DNA of 64,000 nt, taken from Holacanthus passer (taxonomy: Eukaryota > Chordata > Actinopteri > Pomacanthidae). Made by a program: the position numbers and the translations under genes. The stretch lies in assembly GCA_025331565.1 (NCBI GenBank), contig JAFREQ010000043.1, positions 620,001 through 684,000 on the forward strand, written 5' to 3'. The notes under the pieces were generated by a model. That model made no database searches. It saw only the letters and a program-made list of their open reading frames with translations, and was not told the origin of the DNA. Below are positions 24,401-31,256 of the stretch, in pieces; within the stretch, counting starts at the first letter, position 1; each line of letters starts with the position of its first letter.

Positions 24401-27400
24401 GCTCATTCCCCACACAAACCCAAACTGCAGTGTCCCTACCTGTCCCAGGACAAGTTGCACCTCAATCACAACTCCAGACACATGCCTTCAGCCCTGCCCC
24501 AGTCTTAACCTCAGCCCCTGTCCAGATGCACATTCCTGCTCCTGCCCCAGCTTTAGCCCCGGTCTCAGGCCCCTCTAACTCCGCCCAGATGCCTGTTTCT
24601 GCCTCTCTTCCCTCACCTGTCCAAGTTCCAACCCCTGCTCTTGCTCCTGTCTCTGCTCCTGTCATAGCTGTTGTGTCCACCCAAATTGCTGTCCCGTCCC
24701 CAGCCAAAGCTCTGACCCAAACCCAAGCCACAGCTCCCGTTCCCCTTCATGCTGCTGTGGCCAGTGCTGTTGTCACGCCAGTCACAGCCACCTCTACAAC
24801 ACCTTCAGTGCCAGGTAAGCATCATAACTCCCACGCACACACACACATCAACACCATCCTGTTTTGGTCATTTATCTCTTTAACTTAACTTTTTTAATAC
24901 ATTGCTTCTCTTTATTTATCTCTTCTTTTGTAGCTCTGACAGAGCAGAGGGCAGCTCAGCCCCAGGTCTGGACTCCGGCCTCCTCTCAAGTTCAGACTCC
25001 AGTTCAGCCCGCTCAACTGGCTGCAGCTCCCGTTCAGTCATCTGCCCCGGCCACTGTACCCGCCTCTGCCCCTGCATCAGTCTCCACACATTCACCCATC
25101 ACTCCTCTGTCTCAAGCATCTCTTCCTCCTCAAGCCCAAGTACAGGTCCAGCACCCCACCGTTGTGTCCATGCAGCAAGTGTCTCAAATTCCAGTCTCAG
25201 CCGTGCAGGTTCATATGAAGGGGTTACCAGTCTCTACTGTTGTTACTACTGTGAGACCTACGCAGCCTCAGCTCCAGCCCCAAACCCACACTCAGCTTCA
25301 ACCCCAGCGTCAAGCCCAAATCTGTGCACAGATTCAGGTCCAGCCCTATGGCCAAGTCCAACAAATGCCACAGATTCAGGCTCAGGCACATCTCCAGGCC
25401 CAAGCACAAACCCAAAACCCTCCCCAGGTTCGAGTTCAATTTCAGCCGCAAACTCAGCAACAACCGCAAGCCCAAGTACAGCCCCTCACTCAAAGTCAAC
25501 CTCAGGTGCAGTTTCAGTCCCAGTCCCAAACCCAAACCTTGCCCCAGGTCCAGACCCCAGCCCAGGCCCAACTCCAATCCAGGGTCCAGCATCAGTACCA
25601 CCCCCAGGTACAAGCTTCCTTTCAAACACCGGCTCAAACCCAGCCTCAGCAACAGCCTCAAGTCCAACCTCAACCCCAGATTCAGTCTCAGGCCCAAACT
25701 CAGCAGATCCAGCCGCAGATCCAAACCCAACTCCATCCCCAGGTTCAGGTCCAGTTCCAGCAACAGAGCCAGGTTCAACCACAACCTCAGGCCCCGCAGC
25801 AACCCCAGGTCCAAACTCAAGTCCAAGCCCAGCCCCAGTTTCAAGTGCAGTCACCGCCGCAGGTCCAGCAACAGCTTCAGGTCCAAGCCCAACCCCAAGT
25901 CCAAGCTAAGCTCCAAGTCCAGTTCCAGCCTCAGAACCAAACTCAAGTTCAAGCGCAGCCTCAGCTTCAGGTCCAGTCTCCAATCAGACATCAGCTCATC
26001 ACAGTTCCAGGTCTCCAGCAGCCAGTCCAGCTACTCTCAGCTCTTCCAGCTCACGTTGCTGCCCAGATCCAAGCCCAGATCCAGGCACAGGCACAGCAGC
26101 AGGGTGGCACGGTTCCCCAGCAGATCAAACTGCAGCTGCCTATCCAGATCCAGCAGACAGGGGGGCAAATTCAAGCCCACCAGATCCAGAACATGGTGAC
26201 CATACAGGCACCAGCAAGCGTCCAGGAGCAGCTCCAAAGGATGCAACAGCAGCAGCAGCAGCAACAACAACAACAACAGCAACAACAACAACAGCAACAG
26301 CAACAACAACAACAGCAGCAGCAGCAACAACAACAACAACAACAACAACAACAACCACCACCACAAAAACCAAAGAAGAAGAAACACCATGAGACTAAAA
26401 GGGAACAGAAAGAGCAGAACCTGCAGGCTGTGAGCCCTGGGGATGGTGTCCAAAAACAGGTGTGACTCAAAAATTCACATTGATTAATTTCTTACAGCAT
26501 CTAGATACCATAAAAGTTAATAGTATTTTTTTGTTTTCAGGTGGTGGTGAAGCAGAATGCTACAGCAGAACAGCTGAAGCAGAGGAAGACCCTGGCTGCT
26601 GCTGAACGAGAGGAGAACCAGAGGTTTGGGTCTTTATAATCACAGAGTTGTGGCTCTATTACAAATGTTTAATACAGCCCCAATTCCATAACATTCCAAC
26701 ATGATTGTATGAAGGATATTAGTGCATGGGCTCAGGAACACTTCAGAAAACCGCTGTAAAGCCCTTTACACTGTGTCACAAATTTTTGGATTCAGGGTTG
26801 TATACCCTCCTGATGACAGTAGTATTGTCATGGTATTCACAGTATTTCCCTCCACTCTTGTCATCCATTTAAACATTTACCAAATTCCAAAAATTGCTCT
26901 AACGCCCCGCTGTCCTCTGTTTTCAGAATGATTGTTTGCAACCAGGTGATGAAGTTCATCCTCGACAAGATTGAGAAGGACGAGAAACAGGCAGCTAAAA
27001 AGAGGAAGAAGGAGGAGGTGGTGGAGCAGAAACGCTCCAAACAGAATGCCACCAAGCTGACCGCACTGCTGTACAAGCACAAAGAACAGCTGAAGGCCGA
27101 GATCCTGAAGAAGAGGGCCCTGCTGGACAAGGAACTGCAGCTACAAGTCCAGGTGAGTGCCTTCGCTATGATGATTATGTATAGAGTATAAGAGTCTTTA
27201 TTAAGCATGAAATGAGAGAAGTTTTGAAATACATTAAGCGGGGATACTGTTCATTACAATATCTGTGTTTTCTCCTTCTCAGGAGGAGCTGAGGCGAGAC
27301 ATAGCCAGGCTACAGAAAGAAAAGGAGAAAGCGAGAGCTGCTATCACCCAGGCTGCCGCAGCAACAGTCAAGGCAGCCGCTTCCCACTCCTCCCATTCTT

Positions 27401-30400
27401 CTCACTCCACACATTCCTCTCACAGTACGCACACAGCACCCTCACCTTCCTCATCACATAAACGTAAGAGGGAAGAGGAGAGGGACAAAGACAGAAACCG
27501 AGATAGGGACAGGCATCACGACAAGGATAAGAAACGGGACAGGGATAGGGACAGAGACAGATATAGAGACCGGGATAAAGACAGAGACGGGGATCGAGAG
27601 AAGGAGAAAGACCGAGCGCGGGACAGACATCGAGACAGGGACAAGGACAGAGACAGGGATAGAGACAAAGACAGAGATTCCAGCTCCTCAAAACACAAGA
27701 AGAAGAAGAAGCTCTCTTCTACCTCAAAGGATCACAAGAAGGACAGCAAGTTGTACTGTATCTGCAAAACACCCTATGATGAGTCAAAGTAAGCGCTCTG
27801 GAAAAACCTCAGCTGTTGAGATCATATTTTAACATGTCACTGTAACACACACTTGATGCACAATTAATGAAAATGATGCATTTTTCTCAGGTTTTACATT
27901 GGGTGCGACCTGTGCTCAAACTGGTTCCATGGTGCCTGTGTTGGCATCACAGAGAAAGAGGCCAAGAAGTTGGAGGACTTTGTGTGTAACGACTGCAAAC
28001 GTGGTCAAGAGGGAGCAAGCAACGAGGAATTATACTGCATCTGTCGGACACCATACGACGAATCACAGTATGGCTCCCTATAAATTTCAGCTTCAAGTGT
28101 AAACATTAGCGTTGTTGTTGTTGTAAGGAACCTGATATGACATCTTTCATAATTCATCATCTTCTACATGTGGAACCTCCACTGGTGTGCTCACATGATG
28201 TATCCGATTTTCACCTTCAGGTTTTATATAGGTTGCGACCGCTGTCAGAACTGGTACCACGGGCGCTGTGTGGGCATCCTGCAGAGTGAGGCCAATCACA
28301 TCGACGTGTACGTCTGCCCGCAGTGTCAGTCAACAGAAGACGCCATGACAGTCCTCACGCCGCTCACTGACAAAGACTACGAAGGGTTGAAAAGAATATT
28401 ACGCTCGTTACAGGTATGAAACATGAGTATGTCAGACTGTCAGTACTTATATAATAATATTAATATTAACTTTAAATTATATTAACATTAAATATTAATT
28501 TAGATGAAAGCAAAATACAAAGTGCTTTACAAGAAGCCATGAATGTATGAAAATGGCCTAGTACAGAAAACAGTTAAAGTAAAAGTATTACCAACACTAT
28601 AAATGGGCAGTATAAAAACTTCACATCTTGTATTTGCTTTTGAAATGACTTTTTTAATTATACTACATTAAGTCTTTACCCCCCCTGTGTTTTAGTGGAA
28701 CCACCTTTGTTTTTATTACCACCATATAAAACACATCATTATACTCTTTAAATTATTATGGTGGAAACTTAGTGGATATGGATGAACTGAAAAAGATGTT
28801 GGATAGAATATTAATTTTATTGCCTCCCTACTCAACCCCATAATGACAAAGGCAACACAGTTAACCTTTTATGGTCTTCTCTTATTGCTTTTAAAAGGCC
28901 TGGAGTGCTGTTCTCAAATATCTTGGAAGTCAACAATTTAATATTAACTAACTGGAGGGAATTGCTTCGCTCTTGTTGCAGTTCACTTTATACCCAGAAA
29001 AAAGGAAATTCCTTAATGATGTCAAAAGCGCACGATATTGAATGGCATGGCTTGGACAAGGATAACGATATATCATCAGCACATAGATTTCTTTTGAAGT
29101 CATACTCACCATTTTTGTATCTTCTTTAGCCATTAATGCACAAAGGCTGCAATGGCAAATTCTCCAATGCCAACGCAAAAATGACAAGTGATTAAAGGCA
29201 TCCCGTTCCTGCAGATCTGAAAAGATCTGATGATAAATTCCTTTAATTCGCTTCATAATGTCAGTGCCAATGCCATATTTAGATTAAACATAAAGCAGAT
29301 GATGGAGCTATCAATTTCTCACGTCCAAGCACATTGCAAGAATTTTTGTAAGTAATTTATAGTCTTTCCTGGTTTTGGTTTGATTAGTCGCCATTTAAAA
29401 AAAAAAATATTCTGTAATAATTTCTTGTTATTTCAACAGTCTCACAAAATGGCATGGCCTTTCCTTGAACCAGTGGATCCCCACGATGCACCTGATTATT
29501 ATCGCGTAATCAAGGAGCCAATGGGTAAGAACAAATTGTTAATGACTTTTTCTTCAGCAGGTTGAGCTGATGAAATAAGCCAAATCAAAAGATTAAAAAT
29601 TGCTGTCCATAGTGTTTATTTCATGATATCTTGTAATGTAGGAAATGTGACAGATATTTCACATTTCATTCACATTTCTCTGTCCCTTGCAGACTTTTCC
29701 ACAATGGAAACCCGTTTGCAGAAGAGACATTACCACAAGCTCACAGAGTTTGTGGCCGACGTGACCAAAATCTTCGACAACTGCCGCTATTACAACCCCA
29801 ATGACACGCCCTTTTTTCAGTGTGCCGAGGTGCTTGAAGCCTTCTTTGTACAGAAGCTCAAAGGTTTCAAAGCGAGCAGGTAAGGTTAGGTGCTCCTGCT
29901 GCTGCAGACAAGGTTCCCAAGTTTCTCTTACTTTTTCCATGCTTACGTTTGCATGCTGTAAAGCTTTGACTCTAGCCACACCAGCTGTGCTGTCAGTTTC
30001 ATTTGTCCTTTTCTTTATTTATGCATTCATGCCTGTCATTCACTTTTTACTTTTGTTTATACCACTGGCATGTGTAGTGTTATTTGCAGTAGAATGTGTT
30101 TTACTTGTAGAGTTGGCTTAAACTGTCAAATGCTTTGAAGGGTTGCTTGGCTGGACTAAAACCAACAGAGCTGACAAACTTTAAGACATTATGTCCAATG
30201 TCTTAACCAAACTTTGTGCCATGTTACATCTGTACCGTGTTTCATCTTGCATTTGTGTCTGTTCACCTTTGCTGCATGCCTTTGATTTATGCCATCCCAT
30301 TTTCTTCTTTCTTACAGATTGTCAAATTCTTAAGTGGGCCAGTCTGGATGGACTGGATGCTGGGGTCTCTAGTAATAATGACATGGAAACTTTGTATTTC

Positions 30401-31256
30401 CAGAAACAGCAAAAATTTCCATGACTAAAGAAAAAAAAAATACCACAAGAACACACACAAACACCAAATGTGCTCATGTAAATGCCACCAATTCAACATT
30501 TTCGGTAACCATTATAATATTCAGTTTGATCACAAAACGGCAGCCATGTTGGCATGCATTCATCATGTAATTGAGGGACATGCTTTCTTCTCATCACTTC
30601 CCTAAATCTGGCCTTTTCTCGCAATCCATCACAGTAGCAAGGATGTTTTCAGTGGGATTTTAAATGCATTTTATTTCCTAACTTGGATTTATTTTCTGTT
30701 GAACATCTGACTTGGATTGGATAATGTGTTAAACTTACCAATGTAAAAAAATATATATAAAGCTGCATATTTTATTATAGAGAGATATTTATGAGAACTT
30801 TTGTATGCTGCGTCCCTTTGAGTTTGATTGAACTGGTTGTTAAAGGTGGTTGTCTTGAATGTACATACTTTTTTATCATGTACAGTGCTTGTAAGATATA
30901 TCTGACTCTGTATTTGAATGTTTTAAATAATTATGAACATCAATCATTTTAGATAGTATTATTTTATGAAACGAAAATGTACTACAAAAAGTGAGGAGTT
31001 TGACCTCATCCTCTTCCTCACTTCACAAAGTAAACCTCAGTTTGTAGTTGTGGATGATCGCTTCAGTAATAAAGGCATTCCCAGTAAATTACACCAACAT
31101 GGCTGCAGGATCTTCTGCCGACCCCTTTGCATCCTCTGTGTCTGTCTGTCAAGATGTCACAACAATAAACGAAATGCGAAGGGCTCTCAACTTTCCCCTC
31201 TCTCCGCATTCTGTAGGTCTCATAACAACAAGCTACAGTGTTCTTCAGCCTCTTAA
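6773..31256 (+). CDS. bptf: BPTF: nucleosome-remodelling factor subunit, bromodomain PHD finger transcription factor (32 coding exons)
   Basis: Largest subunit of the NURF (ISWI-type) chromatin remodeller. It tethers the complex to H3K4me3 and acetylated histone tails in the nucleus. The CDS joins 32 exons listed separately; all junctions are GT-AG, phases agree and the total is 10,170 nt (3,389 residues; human is about 3,046). Order of parts: AT-hook (KRGRPPK, 4-10), RGG-rich stretch (~63-90), acidic region (~98-155), DDT domain (~216-280), PHD1 (~357-402), basic conserved blocks (~735-980), conserved core (~1540-1730), Pro/Gln/Thr-rich coactivator-like region (~1765-2890) with Q37 (2820-2856), coiled-coil-like KR-rich part (~2920-3010), Arg/Asp repeat (~3060-3126), PHD2 (~3153-3202), PHD3 (~3210-3260), bromodomain (~3275-3375). 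The start is supported by MRGKRGRPPK, matching the start I recall for mammalian BPTF. Identification is secure. Splice choices at exons 5, 12, 19 and the last exon are less sure. Confidence 0.95.
8505..9327 (+). CDS. bptf: bptf exon 2: DDT domain and PHD finger 1
   Basis: Starts after ACAG with GKKKVRTPRPRTPILEEKE. The DDT domain (NFSTVLRLSPFRFEDF to DSVNSTLYFIDGMTW) is the usual remodeller helical domain. PHD1 follows with the C4HC3 pattern CRVC-CCETC-YHLEC-CEIC. The exon ends IGYDRHQRKYWFLNRR, phase 2, at the donor GTAAGT. Confidence 0.97.
9755..9900 (+). repeat. Interspersed repeat B fragment in bptf intron 2
   Basis: Contains 'TTCTTGTCAAGAGTTCAATGAGG' in shorter form, then 'GGAGCTAGAGCCAGGAGCCA' and 'TTAGTTTAGCTTAGCACGAAG', pieces of the common fish repeat also seen at 1195-1300. 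Confidence 0.6.
9900..10150 (+). repeat. Interspersed repeat A (TIR-type, ATTAATCG family) in bptf intron 2
   Basis: Starts with 'GCAACAATTAGTCAATTCTT' and 'ATTTTGATTAATCGTTGCAG', with internal 'TTGCTGCTTTT' and 'GCAATTTGAAGACGTCA'. These are signature words of an abundant percomorph element. Other copies in the window: 12893, 36965, 46350, 47795, 54040, 58230 and 60700. Confidence 0.6.
10495..10577. repeat. (TG)41 microsatellite
   Basis: Uninterrupted TG repeat of 83 nt in bptf intron 2. It is expected to be length-polymorphic and prone to Z-DNA formation. Confidence 0.97.
11388..11608 (+). CDS. bptf: bptf exon 3 (residues ~445-518)
   Basis: After CCTCCAG. Encodes EKDGEHEKKKIWYFSTKAQL and HMDITEDLTNKARGNNKAYL, both highly conserved in BPTF. 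Ends in phase 1 at GTACAC. Confidence 0.95.
12893..13133 (+). repeat. Interspersed repeat A copy in bptf intron 3
   Basis: Diverged copy: starts 'GAGCTGAAACAATT', has internal 'CTTCTCAAATGAGAGGATTT' and 'GACGTCACCTTG', and ends 'ACAATTGTTAGTTGCAC'. Confidence 0.55.
13373..13552 (+). CDS. bptf: bptf exon 4 (residues ~519-578)
   Basis: After a long T-run and TTTGTAG. Encodes DVVMERMKVKQESEETKRRV and an acidic/polar tail. It is low-complexity and weakly conserved, but phases fit on both sides (1 and 1). Confidence 0.85.
13812..13970 (+). CDS. bptf: bptf exon 5 (residues ~579-631)
   Basis: A Pro/Glu/Ser-rich segment (AAVVPPAAEESCLSDPN and on), phases 1 and 1. The acceptor is a tandem CAGCAG, so the exon may also start at 13815, changing one residue. 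Length is a multiple of 3, so it could be skipped without a frameshift. Confidence 0.8.
14732..14774. repeat. (TG)n microsatellite in bptf intron 5
   Basis: TG repeat with two TTTG interruptions, seen directly. Confidence 0.9.
15767..15979 (+). CDS. bptf: bptf exon 6 (residues ~632-702)
   Basis: After TTTCTTTCAG. Encodes a Ser/Gln-rich acidic stretch (DEDLKAESSSEDKHPDE...). Phases 1 and 1, length a multiple of 3. No domain recognised. Confidence 0.82.
16127..16212 (+). CDS. bptf: bptf exon 7 (residues ~703-731)
   Basis: Short exon after AATGACAG encoding DEYNERVKSDRGRAAERESN. Phase 1 in, 0 out. Ends KE before GTGAGG. Confidence 0.78.
16542..16894 (+). CDS. bptf: bptf exon 8 (residues ~732-849)
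   Basis: Encodes FKLGQEGKYRVYHNQYST and NKHQHREDHDKRRHL, then FKWNGSIYGSRSLTVSTLRL and HPNWASHR, among the most conserved BPTF blocks. Ends in phase 2 at GTACAA. Confidence 0.96.
17150..17281 (+). CDS. bptf: bptf exon 9 (residues ~849-893)
   Basis: Encodes TNWNKAVQMCSKAREFALAL and ECAIKPVVMLPVWKDSLGHT, matching the conserved BPTF core. Phase 2 in and out. Confidence 0.97.
17524..17653 (+). CDS. bptf: bptf exon 10 (residues ~893-936)
   Basis: Encodes LHRMTSMEREEKEKVKKREK and TLQQATWVKYTIPIKHQ, a basic helical stretch conserved in BPTF. Phase 2 in, 0 out. Confidence 0.97.
17793..17928 (+). CDS. bptf: bptf exon 11 (residues 937-981)
   Basis: Encodes VWKQKGEEYRVTGYGGWSW and RFVPKLPGNTNVNYRKELEG, conserved. 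Phase 0 in, 1 out at GTAAGG. Confidence 0.96.
18026..18313 (+). CDS. bptf: bptf exon 12 (residues ~982-1077)
   Basis: A Lys/Glu/Thr-rich low-complexity exon that includes KMEVDPSPETA (human has a similar MEVDD segment). The acceptor is a tandem CAGCAG (alternative start 18029). Phases 1 and 1. Confidence 0.85.
18432..19962 (+). CDS. bptf: bptf exon 13, large exon (residues ~1078-1588)
   Basis: Opens with DVVNVSEGFQLRTAYKKKVK and LDGLLERRVKQFTLEEKQRL (conserved), continues as a long variable Ser/Thr/Lys-rich region, and closes with TISKEYSTRDRVSLLRFSKS, SGTALPSYRKFVTKSSKKSI and NAKPALDIWPYPSPRPTFGI (conserved). The donor AG|GTTGAT is weak after GT; read-through would add about 20 residues and stop at 20021-20023. 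Confidence 0.96.
20341..20465 (+). CDS. bptf: bptf exon 14 (residues ~1588-1629)
   Basis: Encodes YRLQTVRSLAGVSLMLRLLW and RWDDMAVKPSAA, conserved. Phase 2 in, 1 out at GTGACG. Confidence 0.97.
20729..20857 (+). CDS. bptf: bptf exon 15 (residues ~1630-1672)
   Basis: Encodes TDITTTEIIRRRDVGPYGIR and SEYCIRKIICPLGNRDTPKG, conserved. Phase 1 in and out. Confidence 0.97.
20994..21144 (+). CDS. bptf: bptf exon 16 (residues ~1673-1723)
   Basis: Encodes ETPTPQRKGLRSSALRPKK and WVPEEDLELWEIRAFAER, conserved. Phase 1 in, 2 out. Confidence 0.96.
21260..21383 (+). CDS. bptf: bptf exon 17 (residues ~1723-1764)
   Basis: Encodes IEREKSQGLDPSKTSSTLKT and a helical AHLENQLKQARLAAQQ end. The human form I recall is shorter here (EKAQAVEQQAKK), so part may be skippable. 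Donor CAG|GTGGGA is followed within 16 nt by a (CA)n tract. Confidence 0.9.
21399..21449. repeat. (CA)n microsatellite just after the bptf exon 17 donor
   Basis: About 25 CA units starting 16 nt past the 5' splice site. CA repeats in this position are known hnRNP L binding sites that alter splicing (established for other genes); the effect here is inferred. Confidence 0.93.
21564..21804 (+). CDS. bptf: bptf exon 18 (residues 1765-1844)
   Basis: Encodes KRLEQQRPITTATTST, a Thr/Ser-rich run, then SGTKMVLASKLGSPVSFQQD and FASWVKQGQTNNSSG, matching BPTF. Phase 0 in, 1 out. Confidence 0.95.
22374..22541 (+). CDS. bptf: bptf exon 19 (residues ~1845-1900)
   Basis: Encodes ASIGSVATVASSITTSEQTF through KIVTLNMPTTQGG. 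Phases 1 and 1, length a multiple of 3, so it may be a cassette exon. An upstream acceptor at 22353 (TGCAG|GTGG) keeps the frame and would add 7 residues (GMVCLAA-like). Confidence 0.82.
22950..23086 (+). CDS. bptf: bptf exon 20 (residues ~1901-1946)
   Basis: Encodes GVVQQKVLGIFPSGPPAN, matching VVQVQQKVLGI of human BPTF, then a Thr-rich stretch. Phase 1 in, 0 out; donor CAG|GTCTTT is imperfect. Confidence 0.9.
23172..23280 (+). CDS. bptf: bptf exon 21 (residues 1947-1982)
   Basis: A short Ser/Thr/Gly-rich exon (AIAAGGQTPGTSMSQSSTPS...) after TATTCCAG. Phase 0 in, 1 out at GTGTTC. Confidence 0.85.
23370..23572 (+). CDS. bptf: bptf exon 22 (residues ~1983-2050)
   Basis: Encodes GQPQQAVRSPAVPGSTPVQT and RPQQGQVKLTMAQLMQLTQG; the latter block is conserved in BPTF. 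Phase 1 in, 0 out. Confidence 0.95.
23818..24814 (+). CDS. bptf: bptf exon 23 (residues 2051-2382)
   Basis: Starts with the conserved GGNPGLTVVIQGQGQTQGQL and QQLMQAAMPNGQVQRFLFTP, then about 270 residues of Pro/Ala/Val/Thr/Gln repeats (QTQLSATSP, APVLTSAPV types). It looks expanded relative to human. Ends in phase 1 at GTAAGC. Confidence 0.95.
24934..26459 (+). CDS. bptf: bptf exon 24: glutamine-rich exon with Q37 tract
   Basis: Codes 509 residues, dominated by PQ-V/A-Q type repeats (QVQPQ, QAQPQ), then the conserved VPQQIKLQLPIQIQQTGGQI-like block, QIQNMVTIQAPASVQEQLQR, 37 glutamines, PPPQKPKKKKHHE and VQKQ. Phase 1 in, 0 out. The long opposite-strand ORFs here are shadows of the repeat. 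Confidence 0.95.
26244..26354 (+). repeat. CAG/CAA polyglutamine tract (37 codons)
   Basis: From 26244, 37 consecutive CAA/CAG codons in the bptf frame, with at most about 5 pure CAGs in a row. CAA interruption usually stabilises such tracts. Confidence 0.95.
26541..26623 (+). CDS. bptf: bptf exon 25 (residues 2892-2919)
   Basis: Encodes VVVKQNATAEQLKQRKTLAA and EREENQR, conserved. The donor AG|GTTTGG is weak beyond GT, but the protein match fixes the junction. Phase 0 in, 2 out. Confidence 0.94.
26673..26802. mobile_element. Short non-autonomous DNA transposon (Kolobok-like TIRs) in bptf intron 25
   Basis: The left end 'TACAGCCCCAATTCCATAA' and the reverse complement of the right end 'TACAACCCTGAATCCAAAAA' form imperfect terminal inverted repeats about 130 bp apart. 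TTTAA precedes the left end. The termini resemble a widespread fish element family with ends like TACAGCCCCAATTCCA; the superfamily assignment is from memory. Confidence 0.6.
26927..27152 (+). CDS. bptf: bptf exon 26 (residues ~2919-2994)
   Basis: Encodes MIVCNQVMKFILDKIEKDEK, KRSKQNATKLTALLYKHKEQ and KAEILKKRALLDKELQLQVQ, highly conserved, with a probable coiled coil. Phase 2 in, 0 out. Confidence 0.97.
27283..27788 (+). CDS. bptf: bptf exon 27: His/Ser run, Arg/Asp repeat and start of PHD2
   Basis: Encodes EELRRDIARLQKEKEKARAA, a Ser/His run (SHSSHSSHSTHSSHST), HKRKREEE, then about 66 residues of alternating R/D/K/E (DRDRDKDRD), KHKKKKK and finally KLYCICKTPYDES, the start of PHD2. Ends in phase 2. 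Confidence 0.95.
27891..28067 (+). CDS. bptf: bptf exon 28: PHD2 body and start of PHD3
   Basis: Encodes FYIGCDLCSNWFHGACVGIT and CNDCK, completing PHD2, then ELYCICRTPYDES, which opens PHD3. Its length is a multiple of 3 and both ends split the codon after DES at the same PHD position. Skipping it would fuse PHD2's start to PHD3's body and leave a single finger. Confidence 0.96.
28221..28413 (+). CDS. bptf: bptf exon 29: PHD3 (H3K4me3 reader)
   Basis: Encodes FYIGCDRCQNWYHGRCVGIL and YVCPQCQSTEDAMTVLTPLT. With YCICRTPYDES from exon 28 it gives the Tyr/Tyr/Trp aromatic residues known to cage H3K4me3 in the BPTF PHD next to the bromodomain. Then DKDYEGLKRILRSLQ, the linker helix. Phase 2 in, 0 out. 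Confidence 0.97.
28730..29260 (-). mobile_element. Degenerate LINE (L1-clade-like) reverse transcriptase fragment in bptf intron 29
   Basis: On the minus strand, broken frames read FSGYKVNCNKSEAIP (29010-28948 area), then KIFENSTPGLLKAIREDHKR and LTVLPLSLWG*VGR (about 28930-28830). These match the layout of the L1-type RT C-terminal region (SGYK-NKSE, then a RW/LPLS-GR motif). Several stops and frameshifts show it is dead. It accounts for most of this 1-kb intron. Confidence 0.65.
29440..29524 (+). CDS. bptf: bptf exon 30: start of bromodomain
   Basis: Encodes SHKMAWPFLEPVDPHDAPDY and YRVIKEPM, including the WPF shelf of the acetyl-lysine pocket. Phase 0 in, 1 out at GTAAGA. Confidence 0.96.
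29693..29879 (+). CDS. bptf: bptf exon 31: bromodomain core
   Basis: Encodes DFSTMETRLQKRHYHKLTEF and FDNCRYYNPNDTPFFQCAEV, with the acetyl-lysine-binding Asn in YYNP, ending FFVQKLKGFKASR. Phase 1 in, 2 out at GTAAGG. Confidence 0.97.
30318..30333 (+). CDS. bptf: Possible alternative last exon of bptf
   Basis: A strong polypyrimidine tract and acceptor TTCTTTCTTACAG at 30305-30317 is in phase with exon 31 and would add LSNS and stop at 30331-30333. About 600 nt of UTR-like AT-rich sequence follow, without a canonical AATAAA that I can see. This is an inference only; it competes with the exon at 31217. Confidence 0.3.
31217..31256 (+). CDS. bptf: bptf exon 32: last coding exon
   Basis: After CATTCTGTAG, encodes SHNNKLQCSSAS and stops TAA at 31254-31256, matching the SHNNKLQSTAS end of mammalian BPTF. 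Phase 2 in. Confidence 0.93.

Noticed and set aside
25224..26470. Long minus-strand ORFs opposite bptf exon 24 (Leu/Gly-rich, poly-Leu/Val/Cys)
   Set aside because: They are mirror images of the Gln/Pro codon repeat; they have no splice context, and the + strand frame is fixed by conserved BPTF blocks on both sides.
27368..27698. Minus-strand Ser/Leu- and Cys/Pro-rich ORFs opposite the Arg/Asp repeat
   Set aside because: Antisense of a low-complexity GACAGRGAC repeat; no independent evidence of a gene.
28021..28100. Frameshift in bptf between the two PHD fingers
   Set aside because: The break in the frame is a normal phase-2 intron (28068-28220), not a mutation.
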